Origin: Rikenellaceae bacterium
Lineage (GTDB): Bacteria; Bacteroidota; Bacteroidia; Bacteroidales; Rikenellaceae
Direction of reading: 5' to 3'
Assembly: GCA_015059865.1 (NCBI GenBank)
Contig: SUZP01000009.1
Span: forward strand, 1 to 50,215
Length of the DNA stretch: 50,215 nt
The notes below the pieces were generated by a model. That model made no database searches, was not told the origin of the DNA, and worked only from the letters and a program-made list of their open reading frames with translations. The translations under genes were made by a program, and so were the position numbers. Position 1 is the stretch's first letter. Every line of letters starts with the position of its first letter. This document shows positions 8,301 through 15,168 of this stretch, in pieces.

Positions 8301-8722
8301 TTTGCGTAGCCGTACATCACAGCGGCACCATTACCGAAAGTGGTATTGCTTGTGTGAGTCTGCTCAGCTGCAAATACAACCTGATTAGTTGTTCCCTCTA
8401 CTGCTGGATAAGCAATGAAATAAGGCGCACTGCCAAATCCATTTTTGAAGGTAAAGGTTGCGGTTGTGCCATTTGCTTCGCCTTCTGCAAGAGCATTTGA
8501 TACATAGCCATTTACCGAAATAGCATCACCCTCTGCCCAAGTGAGAGGATAGATTCCGTCAGCCTTTTCGCCGAGCTGAGTACGGGTGTCGTCAAGCGAC
8601 AATGTGAGAGTTGTCGGGCCTCCGTTGAGATCTACTCCGAGGTCCTCAGTTGTGTCTGTGGTACAAGCTGTTATGCCCGCTACCGCTGCAACTGCCATGA
8701 AAAGCTTAAAAATCCGTTTCAT
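5327..8722 (-). CDS. large repeat-containing surface lipoprotein, fimbrillin-like N-terminus
   Basis: A 1131-aa protein with an SPII signal (MKRIFKLFMAVAAVAGITAC, lipid-modified Cys20), so probably outer-membrane and surface exposed. Residues about 35-285 resemble Bacteroidales fimbrillin/Mfa-like domains (LTLSLDDTRTQLGEK, YPLTWAEGDAISVNG). From about residue 290 to 1040 it is built of roughly 35-45-residue repeats with the pattern N.G.I...G......(V/I)GG(I/L).G......F, a GLUG-like beta-helical or beta-solenoid architecture. The C-terminal about 90 residues are unique and contain a Thr-rich patch. It could be an adhesin or a carbohydrate-binding or immune-interacting surface protein; no catalytic motif is visible. 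It is followed by a 44-aa peptide gene and preceded by a leader of about 350 nt with a C10 tract. Inverted palindromic repeats flank the two-gene unit. Confidence 0.85.
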   Translation of the reverse strand: MKRIFKLFMAVAAVAGITACTTDTTEDLGVDLNGGPTTLTLSLDDTRTQLGEKADGIYPLTWAEGDAISVNGYVSNALAEGEANGTTATFTFKNGFGSAPYFIAYPAVEGTTNQVVFAAEQTHTSNTTFGNGAAVMYGYANDLNNVTLKHLTGVLKIGIVSGTEAPAFIEEVRISTVDRKPIAGAFNVDAEGKLTATKGATKVITYKAASNAGFPVPVGTSTSENPAYIHVAVPAGVYGELYITLESADGVMFTTIKTNTTKPINAGTVREFTSNIVFEPATTAETATNPEVYLIANYGDLIKFKEAVEGGSTLNAIFVNDVEVPDAGDVNYPAWEPINAPNYIGTITGNGYAIKGLYAPLFETTSASFKGLHLEVNIEQTGKPTTGAFARRVTSITEEGPSVFENCSTSGTITINNTSSTATAFADNSAGTFVGIAKGVDFKSCVNNANVVIKSAMPEGQASNINFALGGFVAYTDVSDADRFVSFYNCTNNGNITWNEGTQTRVIAYIGGFVGCYRGAQSVATFENSVNNGNINIKANTRGCNIGGMIGYSNGTSGSPKVFTFAGKTTNNGSISMSGANINNYNRLGGIFGYPTVNVHITFEGEVVNKGNIVISGSSPGLRLGGVIGVPDNGSTVTFNSSVTNKGSISVEGKHTDNVYMAGLLSYTTLGKCALTFNGDAVNEGAMTFGGTTPDLFIAGLLGHNKEAITIVFDKKATNSATGDISVSGTVSSELFVGGLVATLSTGHAKEGATDTVGTYSSIKFNDEALNEGAITISGTHATTYIGGIIGLVTTWSQVDMYNGAINSDKADITFSGTSNGYIMCGGIVGQHGSASKASRIYIRNQKTVVNKGDIEFGMTCTSASDRNVGGVIGYGRNSNFYVYNNSLLTNEGKLHVTKDAATKGRWNMGGIFGYWNGNNVTSGDSNKGAALNKGDIIFEGTANGNTYVGGIAGDNFNSTRSLESFINTGNITVLTKLVKIVDADNNESYPLLHVGGIQGTMYSSDRGYRDTQVHCDIIACIDNGDGTYSPCPNVGMGTGDVVTTSTSTDETTGETTTTVKTPAFSNVKLGGRIATAVTIGADGKAVGQFTDLTATNIFDYAIGIRENRTEYEGVLFLESKDAIDYGTWGN

Positions 8723-8822
8723 TGTTCTTTTTAGTTTTAATTTTAGGTTTTAAGTTATTTTGAAAAAAAAAGTTTTGTTGTTTTTTGTTTTGCGAACTCC
8801 TGCCCTTGTCACGGCGCAACTA

Positions 8823-8906
8823 TTATGGCGGCGCAGTCTGCGACTGCTTTATGGCGACGGGCGTTCCGCCCTTTACTGGGGGCGCACCTGCGGTGCTTTA
8901 CTGGGG
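8823..8906 (-). repeat. CCCCAGTAAA / triloop palindrome repeat (copy B, inverted relative to copy A)
   Basis: Read on the minus strand: CCCCAGTAAA, palindrome GCACC-GCA-GGTGC (8884-8896), CCCCAGTAAA, palindrome GGGCG-GAA-CGCCC (8859-8871), then CGCCATAAA, palindrome GCAGTC-GCA-GACTGC (8833-8847) and CGCCATAA. Two modules match copy A at 4977-5056; the third, with CGCCATAAA instead of CCCCAGTAAA, is an extra variant. Confidence 0.85.
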
Positions 8907-8929
8907 AGCGCTTTAAGTTTTTGCTTTTT

Positions 8930-8957
8930 TTAATTCTTAATTTTTAATTTTTAATTA
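8930..8957. repeat. TTAATTC/TTAATTT heptameric array
   Basis: TTAATTC, TTAATTT, TTAATTT, TTAATTA: four units of the AATTAAG family in the leader of the surface lipoprotein gene. Confidence 0.7.
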
Positions 8958-9019
8958 AAGCAACGCTTTATGCGAACGGCTTTAAATGCTTGGTAATCAG
9001 CTAATTAAAACCCCAAAAT

Positions 9020-9043
9020 CCCCCCCCCCGAATTTTTCGGGGG
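9020..9043. other. C10 homopolymer tract within a stem-loop
   Basis: Ten consecutive C residues (9020-9029) are followed by GAATTTTTC and a G run (9039-9043), so CCCCCG pairs with CGGGGG on either strand. The tract lies between the likely promoter (9080-9109) and the lipoprotein start codon. Homopolymer tracts of this length are slippage-prone. Confidence 0.7.
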
Positions 9044-9079
9044 AGGGATTTTGCCTCCGCATTTAGGCGTTCACTTATG

Positions 9080-9109
9080 CAAATATACAAAAAAAATGTA
9101 AAAACCAAA
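9080..9109 (-). promoter_or_regulatory. Bacteroidetes-type promoter for the surface lipoprotein gene
   Basis: On the minus strand TTTG (9106-9109), an 18-bp spacer, then TATATTTG (9080-9087). Both boxes match the Bacteroidetes sigma consensus; the spacer is 1-2 bp shorter than usual. It lies just beyond the galM terminator and points at the lipoprotein gene about 360 bp away. Confidence 0.6.
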
Positions 9110-9120
9110 TATTTTTAATA

Positions 9121-9172
9121 AAATAAAATGAATAAATATGTAGCAGTCAGCGCATTTGTGACCGCTACATAT
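9121..9172 (-). terminator. galM terminator hairpin
   Basis: ATATGTAGC.GTCA (9136-9149) pairs with TGAC.GCTACATAT (9159-9172) across a 9-nt loop, and on the minus strand the stem is followed by TTATTCATTTTATTT. It begins about 40 bp after the galM stop. Confidence 0.8.
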
Positions 9173-9211
9173 CTATTCTGTTAAGTGAGATGTGCTCTCT
9201 GTTGCTACTCT

Positions 9212-10264
9212 CTAATAGTTGCGCAACTGGAAAACTATTTTATTGCAGTATAACTCGCCTTCGTGCAGTAAGATAGATGGAAAATCGGGGTTGTTTACTG
9301 CGTTCGGGTGGGTTTGACAAGCGATAGCTACGCCGGCATAATCTGCGTAGCGACCGCCCGACTTGGTGGTAGGGCATCCACCTGCCAACCAGTTGCCGGT
9401 ATAGACCGTACAGCCCGGTTGCGATGACAAGACCTTAATCAAACGGCCTGTCTTTTCGCAGCGCAACTCGCCAACTTCGCCCAAAATATTCTTCTGCCAA
9501 CCATCCACAACAAAGAAGTGGTCGTGTCCGCGGAACAAATCGATATGGTTGAAAATCGAGCCTATATCCTTGCCTAAACGGTTCCAATCGGTGAAGTCCT
9601 GCGCCGAGCCCTTCATCGGAAGAAGTCTGCCCGTAGGGATTTGCCTTTCGTCAGACTCCAATACACGCGAGGCGTTAAGCTTCAACTCGTGGTCGAGCAC
9701 CGAGCCACTCGCCTCGCCTGCTAAGTTCCAGTAGATATGGCTGGTGAGGTTTACGGGCGTAGTGCCATCGCTCTTTGCAAGATAGGTTATTTCGAGATTG
9801 TTCTCGTCATCGAAGTCGTAGATAGCCTCTACTGTAACCTCGTGAGGATAGCCTTGGTCGCCATCCTCCGACACGAGCGAAAAGACCACGCGGTTGGTCT
9901 CCACGCGCGACTCCCACAAGCAATTAGCAAAGCCCTTTGTTCCGCCGTGGAGGTGGTTGGGTGCACTATTCACTTCGAGGCGATACTCCACGCCCTCGAT
10001 AGTCATCATTCCGTAGGCGATGCGATTGGCCACACGACCTATCGTCTTGCCACTCGCTGCACTATCGCCAAAGTAGCTCATCGGCTCCTTATAGCCAAGC
10101 ACCACATCGTCAATATTGCCATTGCGGTCGGCATACTTTACCGATACAACCCCTGCGCCTATGTTCGAGAGTTGTACCTCACTGCCAAGCGCATTCTTCA
10201 TCGTGTAGATGATTATCGCTTCACCCTCAGGCGTTACACCCCAAATATTCTGCTCTATTATCAT
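9212..10264 (-). CDS. galM: aldose 1-epimerase (mutarotase)
   Basis: A 350-aa GalM-fold protein of normal length. Diagnostic motifs: GKTIGRVANRIAYG (substrate-binding Arg), NHLHGGTKGF (His), PVNLTSHIYWNL (catalytic His region), and near the end CQTHPNAVNNPDFPS followed by LHEGELY, whose Glu is the expected catalytic base. It interconverts alpha and beta anomers of hexoses such as galactose or glucose. There is no signal peptide, so it should be cytoplasmic. It sits 58 bp downstream of gltX, with heptamer arrays in the spacer, and ends in a strong hairpin terminator. Confidence 0.93.
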   Translation of the reverse strand: MIIEQNIWGVTPEGEAIIIYTMKNALGSEVQLSNIGAGVVSVKYADRNGNIDDVVLGYKEPMSYFGDSAASGKTIGRVANRIAYGMMTIEGVEYRLEVNSAPNHLHGGTKGFANCLWESRVETNRVVFSLVSEDGDQGYPHEVTVEAIYDFDDENNLEITYLAKSDGTTPVNLTSHIYWNLAGEASGSVLDHELKLNASRVLESDERQIPTGRLLPMKGSAQDFTDWNRLGKDIGSIFNHIDLFRGHDHFFVVDGWQKNILGEVGELRCEKTGRLIKVLSSQPGCTVYTGNWLAGGCPTTKSGGRYADYAGVAIACQTHPNAVNNPDFPSILLHEGELYCNKIVFQLRNY

Positions 10265-10266
10265 AG

Positions 10267-10324
10267 AACAATTAAGAATTAAGAATTCCTTTAATTATCA
10301 ATTATCAATTGTCAATTGTCAATT
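10267..10324. repeat. AATTAAG and AATTATC/AATTGTC heptameric arrays
   Basis: AATTAAG, AATTAAG, AATTCC, then AATTATC, AATTATC, AATTGTC, AATTGTC, AATTACT fill the galM-gltX spacer and reach the gltX stop codon. Confidence 0.8.
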
Positions 10325-11855
10325 ACTCCAATGGCTTTACATTGGCGATAAGGTAGTCGATGCGCTTCAAGCACTCCTCCTTGCCGATGAACGAGGTTAC
10401 ATCGTACATACCGGGACCCTTGCCTGCACCTACCAAAGCCAAACGCAAAGTGTTCATAATCTGCCCCATACCGTACTCCTTCTCGGTAATCCAAGCGTGA
10501 ACAATCTGCTCGGTATTCTCCAACGAGAAGTCATCAATCGAAGCCAGCACCTCGCGCAACTCCGCCAAGCGAGCAGGGTTTTCGCCCTTCCAATACTTCT
10601 TCAACTGCTTCTCCTCGTACTCGGTAGGAGCGATGAAGAAGTAGGAGGTCAAATCCCACAAATCACTCACGAATGTAGCACGCTCCTTCATTATGAAGGC
10701 CGCCTTACCTGCCACTTCGTCGGATACCTCAATGCCATGCTCGCGCAAGATTGGTTGATAGATAGGGTAGAGCTCCTCGGCTGTCTTGGCGTGCATATAC
10801 TGCGCATTGAACCACTTTGCCTTATCCGGTTGGAAGCGTGCGCCTGCCTTCGACACTCGGTCGAGCGAGAAGGCATCAATCAACTCCTGCATAGAGAATA
10901 TCTCCTGCTCGGTGCCCGGGTTCCAGCCAAGCAACGCCAACATATTTATAAATGCCTCGGCAAAGTAGCCATCTTCGCGATATCCGCGTGCCGTTTCGCC
11001 CGTAGTTGGCGATACCCAACGGAGTGGGAATACAGGGAAGCCCATCTTGTCGCCATCGCGCTTGGACAACTTGCCGCCACCCGTAGGTTTTAGCAGCAAT
11101 GGAAGATGCGCAAACTCAGGTTGCGAGTCGGTCCAGCCAAAGGCTCTGTACAACAGATAGTGCAAAGGCAACGAAGGCAACCACTCCTCGCCACGAATAA
11201 CATGCGAAATCTCCATCAAGTGGTCATCCACGATATTAGCCAAGTGGTAGGTTGGCAGAGCATCTACCGACTTGTAGAGCACCTTGTCATCGAGCGTAGA
11301 GGTGTTTACCTCGACATCGCCACGAATCAAATCGTGCATCTTTACAATCTCATTCTCAGGCATCTTGAAGCGGATAACCCACTGGTCGCCACGCGCAATA
11401 CGAGCCTCGACCTCCTCCTGCGATAGCGAAAGCGATGTAGGCAGGGTAGTGCGCACCTTGAAGTTGTAGGCGAAGGTCTCGCCACGGCTCTCGTACTCTT
11501 TGCGAAGAGCATCTAACTCCTCGGCTGTATCGAAGGCGTAGTATGCCCAATCGGCCTCTACGAGTTGTGTAGCATATTTCAGATAGAGGTCACGACGCTC
11601 GCTCTGACGATATGGAGCGTGAGGGCCCCCAACACCGACACCCTCGTCAATCTCGATGCCGCACCATTTGAGCGACTCGATAATATAATCCTCTGCACCC
11701 GGTACAAAACGCTGTGAGTCGGTATCCTCGATACGCAAAATCATCTTACCGCCATGTCGGCGTGCAAACAAATAGTTGTACAATGCGGTACGAACACCGC
11801 CAATATGAAGTGGTCCCGTAGGACTTGGCGCAAAGCGCACACGAACTTCTCTCAT
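10323..11855 (-). CDS. gltX: glutamyl-tRNA synthetase
   Basis: A 510-aa class I aminoacyl-tRNA synthetase. The HIGH-type motif is in [20 protein letters not shown] near the N-terminus, and the KMSKS equivalent is [17 protein letters not shown] at about residue 260. [10 protein letters not shown] is the usual glutamate/ATP pocket. The anticodon-binding helical domain fills the C-terminal 200 residues. It charges tRNA-Glu. The ATG at 11855 gives the canonical N-terminus [14 protein letters not shown]. Upstream (11871-11983) are three different heptamer arrays. Confidence 0.97.
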   Translation of the reverse strand: MREVRVRFAPSPTGPLHIGGVRTALYNYLFARRHGGKMILRIEDTDSQRFVPGAEDYIIESLKWCGIEIDEGVGVGGPHAPYRQSERRDLYLKYATQLVEADWAYYAFDTAEELDALRKEYESRGETFAYNFKVRTTLPTSLSLSQEEVEARIARGDQWVIRFKMPENEIVKMHDLIRGDVEVNTSTLDDKVLYKSVDALPTYHLANIVDDHLMEISHVIRGEEWLPSLPLHYLLYRAFGWTDSQPEFAHLPLLLKPTGGGKLSKRDGDKMGFPVFPLRWVSPTTGETARGYREDGYFAEAFINMLALLGWNPGTEQEIFSMQELIDAFSLDRVSKAGARFQPDKAKWFNAQYMHAKTAEELYPIYQPILREHGIEVSDEVAGKAAFIMKERATFVSDLWDLTSYFFIAPTEYEEKQLKKYWKGENPARLAELREVLASIDDFSLENTEQIVHAWITEKEYGMGQIMNTLRLALVGAGKGPGMYDVTSFIGKEECLKRIDYLIANVKPLE

Positions 11856-11870
11856 AATATATTTTTTTTA

Positions 11871-11995
11871 GACGAGAGACGAAAGACGAGAGATGAGAGT
11901 TTTAATGCAGAATGCAAAATGCAAAATGCAGAATGCAGAATTATTTTTCAACTACTCACTACTCTCTACTCACTACTCTCTAATTAAAAGTTTTC
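11871..11995. repeat. three consecutive heptameric arrays (GACGAGA, AATGCAG, TACTCAC)
   Basis: 11871-11899 reads GACGAGA, GACGAAA, GACGAGA, GATGAGA. 11904-11942 reads AATGCAG, AATGCAA, AATGCAA, AATGCAG, AATGCAG. 11952-11983 reads TACTCAC, TACTCTC, TACTCAC, TACTCTC. All have a 7-bp period. They fill the gap between the nucleotidyltransferase stop and gltX start. Confidence 0.9.
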
Positions 11996-11997
11996 CG

Positions 11998-12915
11998 TTA
12001 CTCCCAGAGGTTGCGAGGATAGACTCCCTCCTCAATCAACTTCTCAATCTTGGCAACCAACATCGGCTTATCCTCCTTGTAGGTTACGCCAAACCACTGT
12101 GCTGTGGTCGAAAGCACCTTCATACGAGCTTCGCCTTTGTTGATAAGTTTGTTTACCATATATGGGATGTAGAACTCTGCTTTGAGATTGGTCTTTGCAT
12201 CATCCGATGCAAGGAATGTCTTAAACTCCTCTGCCGAGTGTGCGAAGTAGTCGGGTGTAAAGCCAAAGAAGTTCATCGAAACAGGGGTGTTCTCTTCGAG
12301 TGCAACATCTTCGCCGAGGTCGTGGAATACGATTGTACCCTCTGCGTTGCGCTCAATCTTGGTGCGCTCAACCATCGATGTAAGCATACGATTTTCGTCT
12401 ATCGTGCAGACACCACGCGATACGGTGCCATTCTCCGACAAGGTCTTATTAACCTCGTAGCCTACCATTGCATACTCGCCCTTTGCGCCTTCGAGCTGCG
12501 AGAGGTAGTTGCCCATCACGCGGTAGGCATCTTCGCCGTAGAAGTCGTCGGCATTGATTACTGCAAAAGGCTCATTTACAGCCGTTGCACCCATCATTAC
12601 AGCGTGGTTTGTGCCCCAAGGCTTCTCGCGACCTTCGGGGATAGTAAATCCCTCTGGTAGGTAGTCTAACTCCTGAAAAACAAAATCTACCTCGATGCGG
12701 CCACCGAAACGCTCTTTTGAGAACATCTCCTTAAACTCCTTCTCGAAAGAGTGGCGGATAACGAATACCACCTTGCCAAATCCTGCGCGAATAGCGTCGT
12801 AAATAGAGTAGTCGATAATAGCCTCGCCATTAGGACCTACCCCGTCCATCTGTTTTAGCGAGCCATAGCGTGAGCCCATACCCGCTGCAAGCACTAAAAG
12901 TGTTGGTCTTACCAT
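11998..12915 (-). CDS. sugar-phosphate nucleotidyltransferase-like protein
   Basis: A 305-aa Rossmann-type NTP transferase. The N-terminus LLVLAAGMGSRYGSLKQMD is the nucleotide-binding signature (G.G.R....K); VINADDFYGEDAYRVM supplies the metal-binding Asp of the family, and GYEVNKTLSENGTVSRG is the usual substrate loop. Relatives transfer NMP to sugar phosphates for NDP-sugar synthesis. The exact sugar and nucleotide cannot be read. It is transcribed alone or with gltX; a TATCTTTG -7 box on the minus strand (12970-12977) lies 55 bp upstream, directly beside an AATTAAG heptamer array. Confidence 0.85.
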   Translation of the reverse strand: MVRPTLLVLAAGMGSRYGSLKQMDGVGPNGEAIIDYSIYDAIRAGFGKVVFVIRHSFEKEFKEMFSKERFGGRIEVDFVFQELDYLPEGFTIPEGREKPWGTNHAVMMGATAVNEPFAVINADDFYGEDAYRVMGNYLSQLEGAKGEYAMVGYEVNKTLSENGTVSRGVCTIDENRMLTSMVERTKIERNAEGTIVFHDLGEDVALEENTPVSMNFFGFTPDYFAHSAEEFKTFLASDDAKTNLKAEFYIPYMVNKLINKGEARMKVLSTTAQWFGVTYKEDKPMLVAKIEKLIEEGVYPRNLWE

Positions 12916-13146
12916 AATTGTATTACTTGTTAAATTGTATATTTTCGATAGCTTAGTGTAAAATACTCACAAAGATAGTGTAAAATAATTAAGAATTAAA
13001 AATTAAGAATTAAAAATTAACCAAAAGTTGATGTCGGAGTAAAAAAAAGAGTGATGGTGACTATTATTGATATTTTGTTGGGTAAAACAAATAATAAATT
13101 CAAAAATTATTCGTAACTTTACCAAGTTAATTTTATTTATTGCGAA
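12916..13146. other. divergent intergenic region with -7 box and heptameric array
   Basis: It contains TATCTTTG on the minus strand (12970-12977) for the nucleotidyltransferase, an AATTAAG/AATTAAA heptamer array (12987-13020), and upstream of the LytM gene a weaker TAACTTTA box on the plus strand (13114-13121). No coding sequence is evident. Confidence 0.6.
12987..13020. repeat. AATTAAG/AATTAAA heptameric array
   Basis: AATTAAG, AATTAAA, AATTAAG, AATTAAA, AATTAAC: five 7-bp units, occupying the -33 region of the nucleotidyltransferase promoter. Confidence 0.8.
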
Positions 13147-13998
13147 ATGGGCTTTTTAAATAGCATAAATTCGTGGTTTGGCGGATTGTTTCGTAAGCGT
13201 AGAGTTACGCTGTTTGACCGCGACGAGGAGCGTTGGCGCGTTTATCTATCACCAGCAACGCTGACTGCAATAGGTGTGGCGGTGGTGACACTCGTATTTG
13301 GTGTGTTGCTTGTTCTTGTGGCCTACACTCCATTGCTCGATTTGTTACCCGGATATCGTACCAATGCAGGTCGCTCGCGAGAAATGCTTATTCGCAGCAT
13401 TGTGCGTATAGACTCGTTGGAACGCAAGATGAATGATATGCTCACCTACAACGAAAATCGTATACTTGTTGTGAGTGGTAAAACCCCTGCTATGCAGTCG
13501 GTGAAGAGTGATTCGTTGCAGCGTAGCAAATCCTTTGTCGCGCCATCAAAAGCAGACTCATTACTGCGTCAAAAGATAGAGAATGATGAGCGTTATCGTC
13601 TTAGCGAGGCGAAACCTAAGTCCGCGGCACAGAATACTTTGAATGCCGTATCGCCGATGTATGGTATTATAGCCGAGCGATTTAACTCGAAAGGTCTGCT
13701 TGGTGTGCGTATCAATGGTGCAAAAGATGCGCAGGTGTCGGCAATAGCCGATGGGGTGGTAGTTTTGAGTGATTGGTCGCCTGAGGCTGGACACAGTGTA
13801 GTCATTCAGCACAAGGACAACTATCTCTCGGTATATCGTCATATCTCAGGCGTTTTGTTGTCGAAAGGCGAGCGAGTACAGAGTGCTCAGGCGATAGGTT
13901 ATGCAGGTAGCGATAAGGATGCAGACCTTTCAATGCTCGAATTTGAACTTTGGCGTGAGGGTAAGGCGGTAAACCCCGAACTCTATATTATTTTCTAA
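13147..13998 (+). CDS. membrane-anchored LytM/M23-like protein, catalytically degenerate
   Basis: A 283-aa protein with a short cytoplasmic N-terminus, one membrane span (about residues 35-60, TLTAIGVAVVTLVFGVLLVLVAYTPLL), a coiled-coil linker and a C-terminal LytM fold (about 175-283: SAIADGVVVLSDWSPEAGHSV, YRHISGVLLSKGERVQSAQ). Active M23 peptidases need an H.(3)D pair and an H.H motif. Here the first site reads GVRINGAKD and the second LEFELW, so the zinc ligands are largely missing. It may act as an EnvC-like regulator or binder of cell-wall hydrolases (inference). It is first in a tight plus-strand run with dxr 13 bp downstream. Confidence 0.82.
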   Translation: MGFLNSINSWFGGLFRKRRVTLFDRDEERWRVYLSPATLTAIGVAVVTLVFGVLLVLVAYTPLLDLLPGYRTNAGRSREMLIRSIVRIDSLERKMNDMLTYNENRILVVSGKTPAMQSVKSDSLQRSKSFVAPSKADSLLRQKIENDERYRLSEAKPKSAAQNTLNAVSPMYGIIAERFNSKGLLGVRINGAKDAQVSAIADGVVVLSDWSPEAGHSVVIQHKDNYLSVYRHISGVLLSKGERVQSAQAIGYAGSDKDADLSMLEFELWREGKAVNPELYIIF

Positions 13999-14011
13999 AT
14001 CGAGGAAACAG

Positions 14012-15166
14012 ATGGAGAAACAACGACTTTCGATACTTGGTTCGACAGGCTCAATAGGAGAACAAACGCTCGATATTGTACGGGAAAATCCCAACCGCTT
14101 TGAGGTTGCATCGCTCACTGCGCACAAGAATTGGCAACGCTTGGCAGAGCAGGCTATCGCCTTCGATGCAGATACGGTGGTTATTGGCGATGAACAATAC
14201 TACAAACCCCTCTGTGAGGCTTTGGCGAAATATCCGATAAAGGTCTTTGCAGGCGATGACTCCATCGCTGCGGTTGCCTCGGCAGGAAACTGCGACACTG
14301 TGGTTAATGCGTTGGTTGGTTATGCGGGCTTGATACCTACGGCTCGCGCTATCGAGGCGCACAAGCGCATCGCCTTGGCGAACAAGGAGACGCTGGTTGT
14401 GGGAGGTGCTACGATTATGCCGATGGCAATAAAGCATCACGCGCCAATCTTGCCGATAGACTCGGAACACTCGGCTATTTTTCAGTGCCTTATTGGCGAG
14501 AACTCGCCGTTGCGCCGACTTATCATCACTTGCAGCGGTGGTGCTTTGCGCGATGTGCCAAAGGAGCAACTCGTGAATATTACTGCCGAGCAGGCTCTGC
14601 AACACCCTCGTTGGGATATGGGGGCAAAGATTACTATCGATTCGGCAACGCTCGTAAATAAAGGCTTCGAGGTTATCGAGGCGCATTGGTTGTTTGGTAC
14701 GCCTGCCGAGAAGATTGATGTGGTGATACACCCCGAGTCGATAATCCACTCGATGGTGGAGTTCGAGGACGGCTCGATTAAGGCTCAGATGGGCGAGCCG
14801 GATATGCGCACCCCAATCAGCATTGCGCTGATGTATCCGGAGCGTGCAGTGCGCAACACACCGCCTTTTGACTTTGTAAAAAACTCCTCGCTTACCTTCC
14901 GTGAGGTGGATAATGAGAAGTACCCTGCACTCGGCATCGCCTACGACTGCTTGCACCGAGGAGGCTCGGCAGCGGCTACGATGAATGGTGCAAATGAGGT
15001 GGCTGTGGCTGCATTTCTCAAAGGGCAATGTCGCTATACGGATATTGTCGGAGCGATTGAATATGCCCTCGTGAAGGCTCAATTTTCGGCAACGCCTTCG
15101 CTTTCGGACTACGCCACAATTGATGCCGAGTCGAGACGATTGGCAAAGGAGTTCTTGAAGTTGTAA
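14012..15166 (+). CDS. dxr: 1-deoxy-D-xylulose 5-phosphate reductoisomerase
   Basis: A 384-aa protein of standard Dxr length. Motifs: NADPH-binding LSILGSTGSIGEQTLDIV, ANKETLVVGG, the metal/substrate site PIDSEHSAIFQCL, the flexible-loop and substrate residues around CSGGALRD, and MGAKITIDSATLVNKG. It converts DXP to MEP in the non-mevalonate isoprenoid pathway. ATG at 14012 follows AGGAAACAG. Between the LytM gene and the DUF5715 gene (2-bp gap), which fits an operon with rseP. Confidence 0.97.
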   Translation: MEKQRLSILGSTGSIGEQTLDIVRENPNRFEVASLTAHKNWQRLAEQAIAFDADTVVIGDEQYYKPLCEALAKYPIKVFAGDDSIAAVASAGNCDTVVNALVGYAGLIPTARAIEAHKRIALANKETLVVGGATIMPMAIKHHAPILPIDSEHSAIFQCLIGENSPLRRLIITCSGGALRDVPKEQLVNITAEQALQHPRWDMGAKITIDSATLVNKGFEVIEAHWLFGTPAEKIDVVIHPESIIHSMVEFEDGSIKAQMGEPDMRTPISIALMYPERAVRNTPPFDFVKNSSLTFREVDNEKYPALGIAYDCLHRGGSAAATMNGANEVAVAAFLKGQCRYTDIVGAIEYALVKAQFSATPSLSDYATIDAESRRLAKEFLKL

Positions 15167-15168
15167 CG

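Larger units (their letters stand above)
8723..9211. other. long leader region upstream of the surface lipoprotein gene
   Basis: Reading from galM toward the lipoprotein: a galM terminator hairpin (9136-9172), a promoter on the minus strand (9080-9109), a hairpin with a C10 run (9020-9043), a heptamer array (8930-8957), the inverted palindromic repeat copy B (8823-8906) and an AT-rich stretch to the ATG. No gene is seen in it. No TAnnTTTG box closer to the gene was found, so the transcript probably carries this whole structured leader. Confidence 0.6.
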
